A stretch of 64,000 bases of DNA. It comes from Desulfarculales bacterium UBA702. Its GTDB lineage: Bacteria; Desulfobacterota; Syntrophobacteria; Syntrophobacterales; Syntrophobacteraceae. The stretch lies in contig DBMI01000088.1 in NCBI GenBank assembly GCA_002298165.1, forward strand, positions 1 through 64,000. The letters run 5' to 3'. The stretch's first letter is position 1. Each line of letters opens with the position of its first letter. Of this stretch, positions 34,899-43,949 are shown piece by piece. The notes beneath the pieces are model-generated. The model did not search any database, was not told where the DNA came from, and worked only from the letters and a program-made list of their open reading frames with translations. Both the position numbers and the translations under genes were made by a program.

Positions 34899-36626
34899 TT
34901 AATTCGAGGCTCGGTTTTTCCCGATCACTCGCATGGATTCCCTTGTCTCAACCGGGGCAAACCGGCTTTGCGATCCGATGTAATAAAGCAGCGTTTCCCC
35001 CCCAGGCCCGTACCTGTGCGCCTCCACCCGAACCAAAGTGATCGGGTCCATTGATTCCTCTTGAGCAACGAACGTGCTCCTGTCGATGTCCTTGGCTTTG
35101 CTGGCTTTTCGATTACGGTGCAGGATTATCATCTGATCACAGTCGGAATGAACGGCGCTCGAATAACGGACATCTTCGGCGCTCATTATCTCGGAAGCGT
35201 TGTTATCTCGTTTCCGTGGCTGCGCGATCACCACAATGGGGATTTCTGCCTCTTCAGCCAGCAGCTTGAAGCCAAGAACGGTCTGTGAAAGTTGCTCGTT
35301 CACCTTTTCAGATCGGCAAAGAAGGTGAAGGTTATCGAATACTGCGAACTTGATCCCATATCGGTTGATTGCTTCGCCTATCGTTTGCATGAGGTCCTCG
35401 ACCTTACCGAACCTGTAGGAATGGCCGAAATACAAGGGAAGCGATTCGAGCAGCATTCGGGCGCTCTGCATATGTGTTAGGGTTAGGTTATCGATTTGAT
35501 ATTGTGCCTGGATAAACTTCCGGATCAGCCTCTCAGGGCGCATTTCCAAGCAGAAGAAAAGGGAAGGTATTCCCTGCAGGATCAGGCTTCGGGTTATCTC
35601 CAGGCAAAAAGTCGTCTTGCCGGTCTTTGGAAGGGCTGTAACCACGATTAAATCACCCGGCCGCCAGCCGGAAATTATCCGGTTTACGTTCTGCCAAGGT
35701 GTCAGTATCCCAGCCTTTTCCGATCCGGAAGCGAGTTCACCATGAAGCAGATCAAGCGCATCACGGGCAGAAATTACCCCTGGCAGAGAGAATTGTTTGG
35801 CGGCCGCAAGGTATCTTCTGAAATCATCGGCATTGTGCTTCAGGAAGAAATCATTTGCGTCTTTTACCGGCAGAACCACATTGAAGCAGCGGTTATACCC
35901 CAGGCGTTTTGCAACCGTTACCGCGCCTTTCTGTCCGGCCTCGTCGGCATCGAAGCAAAGGTATATCTTCTTCGTCTTTTCGAGCTTTACAACCCAATCA
36001 GCATCGAACGATCCGGCGCCGCCTGTTGTACCGACCGCATTTTCAAAACCGTGCTGTAACAGGGTGATATTGTCCAACTCGCCTTCAGTGAGGATAATTG
36101 ACTCGTGCTTATCGATAGCATCCCCATTGAAAAGAACACTGCGGCAGCCTTGTTCACGCTCGAAGGCCTTTTCTGCCGGTGGGAGTGAACGATACTTGAT
36201 GTTGAGCCAATTACCTCCCCTGCCATGCGGAATAGAAAGCCAGCGCTTACCTTTATGGGCCTTCACCCCGAGCTTGAACCGCCTGATTGAATCAGTGGTA
36301 ATACCTCGGGCGTTCAAATACTGGAGGGCATCGTAATCGCTGAATATGGCTGCATGATATTCCCCGATATCTTCAGGCTTCGGCTTCACCCAGGTGAGTT
36401 TTCTGGATGCCGGATGGACCGCCTCTTCGAGGTCCCCGAGTTGCTTCTTTAGCTGGAAGAGATTCCCTTTCGCCTGACATTTTTTGCAGTCCCAGGCCCC
36501 ACCCTCTTCCTTGCTGATATAGAAGTGCCAGTTCGCATCAGAACACAGGGGGCAGCCTTTGAGATTTAATTGATCGCCCCGGTTCCGGTGTTCCCATCCT
36601 TTCGACCTGACGTAATTAGCGGGCAT
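34899..36626 (-). CDS. Phage-type primase-helicase (T7 gp4 / Twinkle-like)
   Basis: 575 residues from the ATG at 36626, with AAGGA 8 bases upstream, preferred over 36653. The N-terminal zinc ribbon has Cys25, 28, 47 and 50 (CPLC...CKKC). The TOPRIM domain shows ILTEGELDN and CFDADEAG. The C-terminal RecA-like DnaB helicase domain has Walker A ALPKTGKTT, FFCLEM, and Walker B FAVFDNLHLL, then VIAQPRKR. It primes and unwinds DNA for the element's own replication. It overlaps the upstream replication gene by 11 bases. Confidence 0.9.
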   Translation of the reverse strand: MPANYVRSKGWEHRNRGDQLNLKGCPLCSDANWHFYISKEEGGAWDCKKCQAKGNLFQLKKQLGDLEEAVHPASRKLTWVKPKPEDIGEYHAAIFSDYDALQYLNARGITTDSIRRFKLGVKAHKGKRWLSIPHGRGGNWLNIKYRSLPPAEKAFEREQGCRSVLFNGDAIDKHESIILTEGELDNITLLQHGFENAVGTTGGAGSFDADWVVKLEKTKKIYLCFDADEAGQKGAVTVAKRLGYNRCFNVVLPVKDANDFFLKHNADDFRRYLAAAKQFSLPGVISARDALDLLHGELASGSEKAGILTPWQNVNRIISGWRPGDLIVVTALPKTGKTTFCLEITRSLILQGIPSLFFCLEMRPERLIRKFIQAQYQIDNLTLTHMQSARMLLESLPLYFGHSYRFGKVEDLMQTIGEAINRYGIKFAVFDNLHLLCRSEKVNEQLSQTVLGFKLLAEEAEIPIVVIAQPRKRDNNASEIMSAEDVRYSSAVHSDCDQMIILHRNRKASKAKDIDRSTFVAQEESMDPITLVRVEAHRYGPGGETLLYYIGSQSRFAPVETRESMRVIGKNRASN

Positions 36627-37416
36627 GGCTAGCGTCCTTGTAATAGGCATCAAGAAGATTCGATCCTGTACTCATGTTTCCGGTGTTTAAGCTGGCTGGC
36701 TGTCTCATGCCCCTAATTATCCCCCGGAGATATTGTTCTTTCTTTCCTGCCAAATGGTGTTCCTGTTCGAGGTATTTTCTGATTCCTCCAATCACTTTCC
36801 AAGTTTCAAACTCAGACCAGTACCGGAGTTCTGAAATCAAGATGCTGTGCTTGACCTTGCCCGATGTTCTGGTTAGGGCGATTGCCTTGAAAGCTTCTTG
36901 GATAATTTGTTGCTCGTCTGGTGAGTATCGGCAGAGCAATTCCGAGAAGGTCAAATCGGAAGACCCGCCGTTCGAAGAATTCGAATGCGGATATGTTTTT
37001 TTAATTCTTTTGTTCTTCTGTTCTTGTTTGTGGTCACCAGTGGGTCGCTTGTGGGTCACAAGTAGGTCGTTTGTTGGGACGTTTTGCAGATCGTTGGATT
37101 GATAAATCTCCCAATTGACAACCGAAATAACCGAAAACTTCTGGGTCGTTTTGATGGTCAAATTTCGAGAGTTTTCCAATTTTTTTAAACAAGTGCGAAT
37201 TGTCCTTTCTGAAAGTGGAAGCTCTTTAGCTGCCTGCCTCCTGCCGAATATGAATTGCCCAGGGTCCAGATGCACTGTCTGAAACCCCACCATCTGTGCT
37301 ATCGGCTTGTGACTCGCTTTCATCAGGCAGTACGACCAGAACATGAACAGATCAGGATTTCGGAATACCGCCGAATCGATTGTCTTGCGGTGCAGTTTTA
37401 TCCAGCCACGTTCCAT
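36616..37416 (-). CDS. Phage/plasmid-type replication protein with winged helix
   Basis: 266 residues. The N-terminal ~100 residues look like a winged-helix replication-initiator domain: RGWIKLHRKTIDSAVFRNPD, FWSYCLMKAS, then PLSERTIRTCLKKLENSRNL as recognition helix. A Ser/Asn/Lys-rich linker and a C-terminal helical domain follow. This matches replisome-organiser/DnaD-like proteins of phages. Its ATG overlaps the stop of the preceding gene by one base (TGATG), so it is translationally coupled. With the primase-helicase it forms the replication module of the element. Confidence 0.75.
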   Translation of the reverse strand: MERGWIKLHRKTIDSAVFRNPDLFMFWSYCLMKASHKPIAQMVGFQTVHLDPGQFIFGRRQAAKELPLSERTIRTCLKKLENSRNLTIKTTQKFSVISVVNWEIYQSNDLQNVPTNDLLVTHKRPTGDHKQEQKNKRIKKTYPHSNSSNGGSSDLTFSELLCRYSPDEQQIIQEAFKAIALTRTSGKVKHSILISELRYWSEFETWKVIGGIRKYLEQEHHLAGKKEQYLRGIIRGMRQPASLNTGNMSTGSNLLDAYYKDASHAR

Positions 37417-37652
37417 CAGACATCTTTCAGCTTCAGGACCTTGAACAATTCAACCACTGCCTCTTTCGAGATGTAGCCCAGGCCCGATGCAGTCATGAGA
37501 AGGTGCTTTACCCAGCGCAGCGAAATGGCCTCCTGACCCTGAATCCTTTCGAGGGCCTGCCGGCAGAGCTGCTCGTCTGATTCGGACAGTGTCTCGATTC
37601 GATAGTCCTGAATCTCCGCATTTGGCCCGATCTCAAAGACAAGGTTTCTCAT
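37416..37652 (-). CDS. Hypothetical protein of the integrated element
   Basis: 78 residues, not recognised. It is mainly alpha-helical with no membrane segment. It is coupled to both neighbours: its ATG overlaps the stop of the AlpA-like gene by 4 bases, and its stop overlaps the next ATG. That tight packing makes it a real gene of the replication operon. Confidence 0.65.
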   Translation of the reverse strand: MRNLVFEIGPNAEIQDYRIETLSESDEQLCRQALERIQGQEAISLRWVKHLLMTASGLGYISKEAVVELFKVLKLKDV

Positions 37653-37861
37653 GCGGCGCCTTCGGCTTCCTTTGCATCTCGATCAGTGCCGCCGTTGCGG
37701 ATTAATTCATCAAGTTTGTCGAGGTTGACATAAGCCGCCCCGCCCAGGCGCACGAAAAGCTCCGGACACTTCCCGCAGCGCAACCATTTGTAAAGGGTGG
37801 ATTTCTTCAAGGGGAAACCGGGCCTCTCATCCACCTTTGAAATCCTCAGCAAGTTCGTCAT
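37649..37861 (-). CDS. AlpA/excisionase-like DNA-binding protein
   Basis: 70 residues with a MerR-like helix-turn-helix: FPLKKSTLYKWLRCGKCPELFVRLGGAAYVNLDKLDELI (broken here at the turn CGKCPEL). Such proteins act as excisionase or as activators of integrase in phage satellites and islands. It is the first gene of the minus-strand operon that runs through to the primase. An upstream AT-rich stretch (37862-38146, no gene seen) should hold the promoter. Confidence 0.75.
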   Translation of the reverse strand: MTNLLRISKVDERPGFPLKKSTLYKWLRCGKCPELFVRLGGAAYVNLDKLDELIRNGGTDRDAKEAEGAA

Positions 37862-38146
37862 AACCGCTCCTTAAGAAATGATAATTTACCAAAATTCATT
37901 CTTGGGCGGGATTGTATTAGACGAATTGATATCGTTTCAAACCGGGGGAAAATCCCGCAAAGGGTCAGACCCCTTCGAACCGCTCTGCATTACGATTTAC
38001 TAATCTGGGTATTGAATTTGCGGTTTGACAAAAAGGGGAAAAGCTAAATCGATAAAGGTAAGCCGGTTTTTGACAACTCGTTGGCAAAACAGATAATTAG
38101 GGATCTGAGAATTATTGCTAGTATTTTGCTAAAGGGGAAAGAAAAT

Positions 38147-39061
38147 TCAGGCAGGAGTCATTTTTTCATACCATTTCCGGATTTGCTTTTCTGGCACAGC
38201 CCCCAGGGTTTTGGGGTGGCGACGTTTTGCCTTTCTTATCATGTCGGCAATAGAAGCCACTTTGATTCCGGGGAGGTCCTGCTTCACGAATCTTTCGAAG
38301 ACTTTTCTTTCATCGTAGTATTTTGATTGGCGGGCCTTTATTGCGTTAGTAACTGGTGTGTTAACTGGAGTCTTCTTTTTTCTGTTATGGGGATGCCCGG
38401 TAGGCTTTGATTCGCCTTTAACAAGAGTCTCACTTTCAAGGGACAGGCCGGTAGTATTTTCCTGATCCGCGCTGGCCTCACTTCTTTCAGGGCCTATTTT
38501 TGCGACTGGCAAACCCTTGATAAACAACGGGTGATCCTCAGAAAGGCGCTTTCTGATGTCAGCAGTTTTTGCGCGAGCCTTCATTATGCGCACTTTTTCG
38601 AATTGATCCTCCCATGGATTACTAAACTCACAATTGATCCAGGGATTTTTCATCCTCTCTGAGATTTCATCTGTAAGGCTGTTAATTCGTTTTATGGCAT
38701 CCTCAATCGTCGGAGGCTTAGGTTCTTTATTCCATGGTAAATTGATTCTGCCTACATGGGGGGCTTGTGGCCAGCCATGCTGATCGAACTTATATCCATA
38801 GTCGTTCATCAGTTCCTTGAGCTGCCGGTCCTTTGGAGCAGCCCAGTCGTAAATGCTAATTGGTTTACTTTCTCCAGTATTCGCCTTTAGCCATTCTTCC
38901 CAAATCTCCCGCTCCCTTATTTTTTCGACCAGTCGCTTTGGCAGAACAGGATTATCCCAATCATTGATAATTGGAAGGCCGGCTTGAAGAATATCGTAAA
39001 CGTGATACTCGGTTAGGTTCCAAGGAGATTCAAGGAGTTGATAAAGGTAGGTCCATTCCAT
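38147..39061 (-). CDS. Hypothetical protein, putative cargo of the integrated element
   Basis: 304 residues from the ATG at 39061, with GGAGG 6 bases upstream, not the longer frame to 39082. It is charged and hydrophilic. The first ~110 residues are Trp/Pro-rich (MEWTYLYQLLESPWNLTEYH, PWNKEPKPP). The C-terminal ~75 residues are Lys/Arg-rich and helical (KRRHPKTLGAVPEKQIRKWY), possibly nucleic-acid binding. No family is recognised. It is separated from the replication operon by 285 bp and is probably part of the same element. Confidence 0.65.
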   Translation of the reverse strand: MEWTYLYQLLESPWNLTEYHVYDILQAGLPIINDWDNPVLPKRLVEKIREREIWEEWLKANTGESKPISIYDWAAPKDRQLKELMNDYGYKFDQHGWPQAPHVGRINLPWNKEPKPPTIEDAIKRINSLTDEISERMKNPWINCEFSNPWEDQFEKVRIMKARAKTADIRKRLSEDHPLFIKGLPVAKIGPERSEASADQENTTGLSLESETLVKGESKPTGHPHNRKKKTPVNTPVTNAIKARQSKYYDERKVFERFVKQDLPGIKVASIADMIRKAKRRHPKTLGAVPEKQIRKWYEKMTPA

Positions 39062-39253
39062 GTCGCGCCTCCTGCAGCGCACCTGTAAGGAATACTGGGA
39101 AAGCCGGCCAGGATAACCGGCCTTGTCGGGCTGCAGACCCTATCCACAGAAACTGCTTTTTTCTCTGAATTGAACTTGTGAAATGGCCTTAGAATAGATC
39201 TTCTTCGTCAACCCATATTGTGATGCTCAGATCAATCCGCCAACCCAAATGTG

Positions 39254-39484
39254 ATGTTGTCCCTGGTTGAGGAACATCATCTACCGGCAATCCAGATGGC
39301 TGCGAAGGAATATCCATCTGATAGTAACTGGATGGAATATTTGCTCTACATGTTAACAGAGGACCCGGATTCTATCAAACCGAGACATCCAGGCGGAACT
39401 ATCTTTGCCACTGGTCTCCGTGGGTATCTTAAAGAATGTTTTGAAAGGATCAAGAGGATAAGGAGCAAGGGGGAATCGAAATAA
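39254..39484 (+). CDS. Small hypothetical protein
   Basis: 76 residues, not recognised, acidic N-terminal half with a basic C terminus (ECFERIKRIRSKGESK). A GTG at 39251 is the alternative start. There is no good ribosome binding site, so coding status is uncertain. It lies in the poorly coding 39.1-39.85 kb stretch that may be the far side of the integrated element. Confidence 0.4.
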   Translation: MLSLVEEHHLPAIQMAAKEYPSDSNWMEYLLYMLTEDPDSIKPRHPGGTIFATGLRGYLKECFERIKRIRSKGESK

Positions 39485-39588
39485 TAATTCCAATGGACAC
39501 AGCACAGTATCCGGAAAAGGACACTGCAACGATGATCTTATGAAAATGCAAGAAAGAAGATCGGAAAAAGAAGATAGTCTGGCATCAA

Positions 39589-39750
39589 ATGCTCTATTCC
39601 GAGCAAGCCTTCATTCAGGCGCTGAAGGAAGTACTCGGCCAAAATCTAAGCTCTGTCAGTCAAAAAAAAGCGGTCGAGGCAATAGAGCTGATTGGACTAA
39701 TTTCGTGTATACTTGGATTTCTGTGCATCGGCTCAAAAACTCATGAATAA
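39589..39750 (+). CDS. Possible small single-membrane-helix protein
   Basis: A 53-codon frame begins MLYSEQAFIQALKEVLGQN and ends with a hydrophobic helix (IELIGLISCILGFLCIG). The composition is more protein-like than the alternative frame over the same bases. There is no clear ribosome binding site. Low confidence. Confidence 0.3.
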   Translation: MLYSEQAFIQALKEVLGQNLSSVSQKKAVEAIELIGLISCILGFLCIGSKTHE

Positions 39751-39852
39751 TGCGGGTTAGTAGAGCTCCTGTGTTGAATGCCAATTTTAAGAGAGGACCA
39801 TGAAGATTTGCTCGAATCGAGGCAAATTGTAGCGCAACTAGAATTAAAAACT

Positions 39853-40293
39853 TTACATGCTGCTCTTATAAAGTAGCCGTGTCTCGATAATTTCCCCTGA
39901 TCTTATTTCCACTCCATTATCGATTATACGGTATATAATCTCACCGTTTGGTAGTGTAGATCCTTCAGTATAGCATCTGACCTGACCGTCACTCCTTATC
40001 AATGCAAATTTCTGATCAAGAATACTGGCTACGCCGCATAATTGCCAATGCACCGATTCATTATCAGAAGAGATCTCGGCTGATTTACCCCAAGGCTCCA
40101 ATCGCAAAAGAGTCTCATGAGCTTGGATTTTTTCTCCTTCATTGGCTAGTGGTGGAACATACCACGAGATGTTAGCGGCTGCCTCTGATGAACCACTACA
40201 GGAGACCCGACCTGTAACAGCTCCTAATGTGGCGCCGCATACGGATGCGAGGCAAATGGTGATTGCCCATTTCCATTTACGTGAAGTGATCAT
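39853..40293 (-). CDS. gspC: GspC-like type II secretion inner-membrane protein
   Basis: 146 residues. One N-terminal membrane helix (AITICLASVCGATLGAVTG) precedes a periplasmic domain. The C-terminal half (LCGVASILDQKFALIRSDGQ, then CYTEGSTLPNGEIIYRI) is the homology-region (HR) fold of GspC/PilP proteins, which contact the secretin. No PDZ domain follows, so it is a short GspC. It is last in the minus-strand gsp cluster, 6 bp after gspM. Confidence 0.7.
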   Translation of the reverse strand: MITSRKWKWAITICLASVCGATLGAVTGRVSCSGSSEAAANISWYVPPLANEGEKIQAHETLLRLEPWGKSAEISSDNESVHWQLCGVASILDQKFALIRSDGQVRCYTEGSTLPNGEIIYRIIDNGVEIRSGEIIETRLLYKSSM

Positions 40294-40299
40294 AATTTT

Positions 40300-40875
40300 T
40301 TACGATGCTCTGAAGAAAGCTTTTACGATCATGGAAAAGGATCCGGATCGTGTATCAGTCTGTTTCACAATATCCAGTTGCTCCACTGAAACCAGAAAAG
40401 AGTTTGTTTCTATCAATTTCAACAAGTTATGTAGTTTTTTCTTATCAAACGGTCCTTCTATTGTAGCTGGTACCTGCCAGACATGTTTATTTTCCTGTAT
40501 ATCGATAACAGGCTCAACTCGCAGCCGTACATCCGCCATTTGGGAATCCTTAAGAACTTTGTCCAGCCAAAGTTGAACTGCTGCTTGAGCAAGGCCGCGG
40601 CTATCAGCCTGCCAAAGTCGACTTTCCATCTGCACGTTAACAGCTTTGGCTGTTTCCACTCTTTGCACCCATTCCTTCTCCAGTGAAATCATCTGCAGTC
40701 TCCTAAGCCTTTTCGCGATATCACAGGATAGAGTCCTAAGTGATTTGTCATAATCATGGATCATCAGGATTGCGTAGGTCATGATTATCAGCAGAACAGT
40801 CCACCCACCCAGTCGAAACCGCGTGTTATGCCGCCATTCATGCCGAAACGTGGACAGTGCCGATCTTATTTCCAT
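40300..40875 (-). CDS. gspM: GspM/PilO-like type II secretion protein
   Basis: 191 residues from the ATG at 40875, one base after the gspL stop, with AGGAAG upstream; the in-frame ATG at 40896 would overlap gspL. One N-terminal membrane helix (GGWTVLLIIMTYAILMI), a coiled-coil stretch, then a ferredoxin-like periplasmic domain (VWQVPATIEGPFDKKKLHNL). This is the layout of GspM/PilO inner-membrane assembly proteins, identified mainly by position and topology. Confidence 0.72.
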   Translation of the reverse strand: MEIRSALSTFRHEWRHNTRFRLGGWTVLLIIMTYAILMIHDYDKSLRTLSCDIAKRLRRLQMISLEKEWVQRVETAKAVNVQMESRLWQADSRGLAQAAVQLWLDKVLKDSQMADVRLRVEPVIDIQENKHVWQVPATIEGPFDKKKLHNLLKLIETNSFLVSVEQLDIVKQTDTRSGSFSMIVKAFFRAS

Positions 40876-40876
40876 C

Positions 40877-41932
40877 CTAGTTTCTTCCTGCCTCAAGAAC
40901 TGTCATTTTCACCTCAAGTCTGTTGGGCCTATTTCCTGGTTCGGCCGTAACATCTTTAAAGAAGGGGATTTTTTCGTAAGCACTTATATAGTAAGTGGGA
41001 TCAGGTTCCTTTCCGTCGAGCGCAAACTTCAGACTTCCTCTGGAGTAATGCCATTCGGCAAGGGTAACTTGTCGGTTTTCGAATACGCCTACAGCGGCAG
41101 CCATTAGCTGTAACTGAGTCGGAAAAGGGCAAAGTCTTGCTATATGTTCGGCTGATTCTTTATGTTCCAGCGCTTGCGAGCGGGCTTTTGTGAGCGGCTC
41201 TATCTCGGCGGACAACATGCTTGTTTGTTCTTTGAGATCTCTAACTGAACTCCAGGATTGCACCGCAGACGCTACCTGCCAGCTCAGCAAAAAAACGAGA
41301 AGTGCTGTCAATCCGAGAACCCAGCGGTGTTCGTACTGAAGGCTCAGGAAGGACTGGAGATTTCTCACAAAACCCCATGGTTGCCTCAGCATCTGGGCTG
41401 TTTGGACTTGAGGTATTTCAGACGGTGGAAGGTCGTGGGCCATTAAGAATCGAGACCATTCTCCATAGGAAGGCACACCTTCCCACCACCGGGTAGCTAA
41501 TAGTATCCCATTTCGCCAGATCTGACCCTCATAGCCTTCCGTGCATGACATGATTCGGACTGTCGTATCGTCCATACGTGGGCACAAAAGCGTTTCAGGA
41601 TAACTAAGTGATGAATTTACACCCGCATTCTTTGCAGATGCCCGCCTGACATCCTCGTCCCAAATCCATACCTGTGCTGCAGCTTCCTCCCATACAATGC
41701 ACCTTCCTGTCTGCTTAAATGGGCTCCATTGCCGGATCTCGATGTCCATGGCGTTTTCGCGCTCGTTGGCGGGGATGCCCGCTAGATTGAAAGTACGCTG
41801 GAGGCACATGCTGCGCGCTAGTACCCAGTGGCGTGCACCAAATGTTCTATCGAGCTGAGCCACACTGGTTCTACTGTGCAGAAAGCGGCGCGGCAAAGCC
41901 AGCGAACGAAAAAATTCGGCTGCTGATTTCAT
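40877..41932 (-). CDS. gspL: GspL-like type II secretion protein
   Basis: 351 residues from the ATG at 41932 (GGAG just upstream). It overlaps gspK by 62 bases. A cytoplasmic actin-like N-terminal region (about 1-205) precedes a single membrane helix (WVLGLTALLVFLLSWQVASAV), a coiled coil and a small periplasmic domain. GspL links the cytoplasmic ATPase GspE to the inner-membrane platform. The sequence is divergent; topology and gene order carry the assignment. Confidence 0.72.
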   Translation of the reverse strand: MKSAAEFFRSLALPRRFLHSRTSVAQLDRTFGARHWVLARSMCLQRTFNLAGIPANERENAMDIEIRQWSPFKQTGRCIVWEEAAAQVWIWDEDVRRASAKNAGVNSSLSYPETLLCPRMDDTTVRIMSCTEGYEGQIWRNGILLATRWWEGVPSYGEWSRFLMAHDLPPSEIPQVQTAQMLRQPWGFVRNLQSFLSLQYEHRWVLGLTALLVFLLSWQVASAVQSWSSVRDLKEQTSMLSAEIEPLTKARSQALEHKESAEHIARLCPFPTQLQLMAAAVGVFENRQVTLAEWHYSRGSLKFALDGKEPDPTYYISAYEKIPFFKDVTAEPGNRPNRLEVKMTVLEAGRN

Positions 41933-42932
41933 GGTTCTCCAGGGAAAGTGGTATAAACAACTCATAGTCGATCAGCCAAGGGGCCGAGTGTCCAGTTTTG
42001 GGTGTCAGCGTTAAATGTGTTTCAAGAGTGTGCCGGCTGCCCTCGTACCAAAGCGATATACGGAGCCATTTGGCAGCCATGAGTTTCACTCCCATCCCCT
42101 CTATCGGCAAAGTTTTGCGGATTGCGAGGCTGACATCTTCGAAAGAGGAAAAAGGCATTTTCTCTCGGGCTTTGATGATGAGCTTTGCTGTGTCTTCATC
42201 AATCCCCGGTATGGACTTAAGTACCAGGGCGGGCGCCGTATTGAAATTAGGCATACCGCCGCTCCTTATTGTAGTCAGTCGGGTGATGGCGCAATCTTTG
42301 AAAATTCCAGGATATTTATCCCAACCGAGTACTCTCGCTATTTCCCAGCTTGTAAGCAAACCTCGATTGGGCGGCGCGGGCATGCCCAGCTTTGCGTACT
42401 CTTTTTCTTCAGCGCCATTAAGCCTTGCCAAATCATCATCATCCATAAAGTCGAGGAGCTTATCTATCATTGGTCCACGCTCCTGCAATGGAACGCCCAG
42501 CAAACCCAACAGGCTGGATAGATATTGGGTGTCGAAAAGATTGATGGTGATAAGACCTCCCTCATCCTGAATTGAAAACCGGGACTTTCCAACACCGTTA
42601 AAGCCCCGATCATCCAGGGGGATTTCAACCCCTACAGGAAAAGCTTGTTCACCAAATTGCTCATAGTTATCGTCCAGCTTGATTTTGCCTCTATCAACCT
42701 GCTCGGGGACCACAAGACCCGCCCTTGTAATTCGCTGTGTTGCCAATAGGTACAGCAGTACCGACCTGCTGCCCATCATGTCGATTTCGCCCTGCAGCTC
42801 CCTTTCACTTTGCCATACCCCTTCAATCGCCCTATGAACCCATAACGCAAAAAAGCTGGCAGATAATGTAATCGCGGCCAAGATCCATAAAGTGGATGCC
42901 AGCACAAATCCTCTGGAAGAGAGTATATTCAA
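41871..42932 (-). CDS. gspK: GspK, large minor pseudopilin
   Basis: 353 residues. N-terminal prepilin-like SSRGFVLASTLWILAAITLS with the cleavage site after Gly and a hydrophobic helix, lacking the Glu5 usual in other pseudopilins, as is typical of GspK. The large globular part has FMDDDDLARLNGAEEKEYAK (metal-binding region in GspK) and a helix-hairpin-helix-like SIPGIDEDTAKLIIKARE. GspK caps the pseudopilus tip with GspI and GspJ. It overlaps gspJ by 4 bases. Confidence 0.88.
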   Translation of the reverse strand: MNILSSRGFVLASTLWILAAITLSASFFALWVHRAIEGVWQSERELQGEIDMMGSRSVLLYLLATQRITRAGLVVPEQVDRGKIKLDDNYEQFGEQAFPVGVEIPLDDRGFNGVGKSRFSIQDEGGLITINLFDTQYLSSLLGLLGVPLQERGPMIDKLLDFMDDDDLARLNGAEEKEYAKLGMPAPPNRGLLTSWEIARVLGWDKYPGIFKDCAITRLTTIRSGGMPNFNTAPALVLKSIPGIDEDTAKLIIKAREKMPFSSFEDVSLAIRKTLPIEGMGVKLMAAKWLRISLWYEGSRHTLETHLTLTPKTGHSAPWLIDYELFIPLSLENHEISSRIFSFAGFAAPLSAQ

Positions 42933-43558
42933 AGCTGAAAATCCTTGGCCCTCGATCTGGGATCATGCCTGCCGGTAATTGGAATTAACCATGTAAGCTT
43001 CCCGCTCATATCATCCACCTCCAGAACCACGCCTTCGGGTAACTGACTCATTTTCTGGACCTTGGGGACCGGCCACTGCTTCCCCCATTGGCCGCTTTTG
43101 TCGGCGTATGCAAATCCGGCCTCTGTGCCCTTCCAGTGGGCAATTTCCCAAATTTCCCCATCCCATTCCCTATAATCCAGGAAAATCTCACCATCCTCCT
43201 GCCTGAATTGAAGAGTGAAGGGTGTGGGTACACCGGGATTAGATTTAAGCGGCGCAAGAGTTAATCCCGAAAGATAGCTTCGTTGCCCGATGAATACATG
43301 TTTTTCACCTTTGAAATCGGGAGTCAACCCGCCGCACAAGCTCCGAACCCAGTTCTCCTCCATTTTCCTGACTGTTATTTCCTCAACATGTGCCAGAACT
43401 CTTGACCGCAATCTGATGACATAGGTGAATCCCTCTATCAGGAGAGTCGTAATGATGCCCAGGAGCACCAGTACCACCAGCATCTCGATTAGCGTAAAGC
43501 CGAGGGTCTGACGCAAGGACCCGACCCTTCGTGTCTTAACCGGCAAAATCGTATTCAC
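42929..43558 (-). CDS. gspJ: GspJ minor pseudopilin
   Basis: 209 residues from the GTG at 43558, inside the end of gspI. The frame is open to 43639 (long atypical leader), and a TTG at 43546 is possible; AAAAGGAGC just upstream does not settle it. The prepilin motif RQTLG^FTLIEMLVVLVLL (caret marks the cleavage site) is classical, with a positively charged leader. GspJ forms the pseudopilus tip complex with GspI and GspK. It needs processing by a prepilin peptidase (GspO/PilD), which is not in the window. Confidence 0.85.
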   Translation of the reverse strand: MNTILPVKTRRVGSLRQTLGFTLIEMLVVLVLLGIITTLLIEGFTYVIRLRSRVLAHVEEITVRKMEENWVRSLCGGLTPDFKGEKHVFIGQRSYLSGLTLAPLKSNPGVPTPFTLQFRQEDGEIFLDYREWDGEIWEIAHWKGTEAGFAYADKSGQWGKQWPVPKVQKMSQLPEGVVLEVDDMSGKLTWLIPITGRHDPRSRAKDFQL

Positions 43559-43949
43559 GCTCCTTTTGATAACCCACCTGTCGCAGATTAAATTCTGTGG
43601 GTTCCAGTCCGCCCACCTCGATCCTAAGATTATTATCATACAGCCCTACACGGAAGAGGCTGTCGCCGAGCCCTTTTCTCGCTGGTTCAACCAGACGGGC
43701 TTTCCATTGAATCTTGATCTTACCCAACATTGCCTCGCCGGAGGGGTTCTCCATCGGATTTACCGTCTGCATGAAAGCAAGGACACTTCTGATCGATTGC
43801 TGTCTTCGGTCGTGTTCCTCGACTCTCCTCAGACTATCCATGCTCGTGCTGATCCAACTAAAAGTCACCATTCCAACAGTGGCCAGAAGAACCATAGCCA
43901 CTATCGCCTCAAAAAGGCTGAATCCCTTCTCGTCAGGAATAACCCTCAC
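43536..43949 (-). CDS. gspI: GspI minor pseudopilin
   Basis: 137 residues from a GTG at 43949 that overlaps the gspH stop (GTGA), with GGAG 6 bases upstream; the frame is open to 44039. A 9-residue leader ending DEKG is followed by FSLFEAIVAMVLLATVGMV, a standard type IV prepilin signal. Tip-complex pseudopilin. Position between gspH and gspJ is canonical. Confidence 0.83.
   Translation of the reverse strand: MRVIPDEKGFSLFEAIVAMVLLATVGMVTFSWISTSMDSLRRVEEHDRRQQSIRSVLAFMQTVNPMENPSGEAMLGKIKIQWKARLVEPARKGLGDSLFRVGLYDNNLRIEVGGLEPTEFNLRQVGYQKEREYDFAG

Noticed and set aside
38081..38326. Plus-strand ORF of 81 codons
   Set aside because: It is antisense to the 304-residue protein gene, which has a good ribosome binding site.
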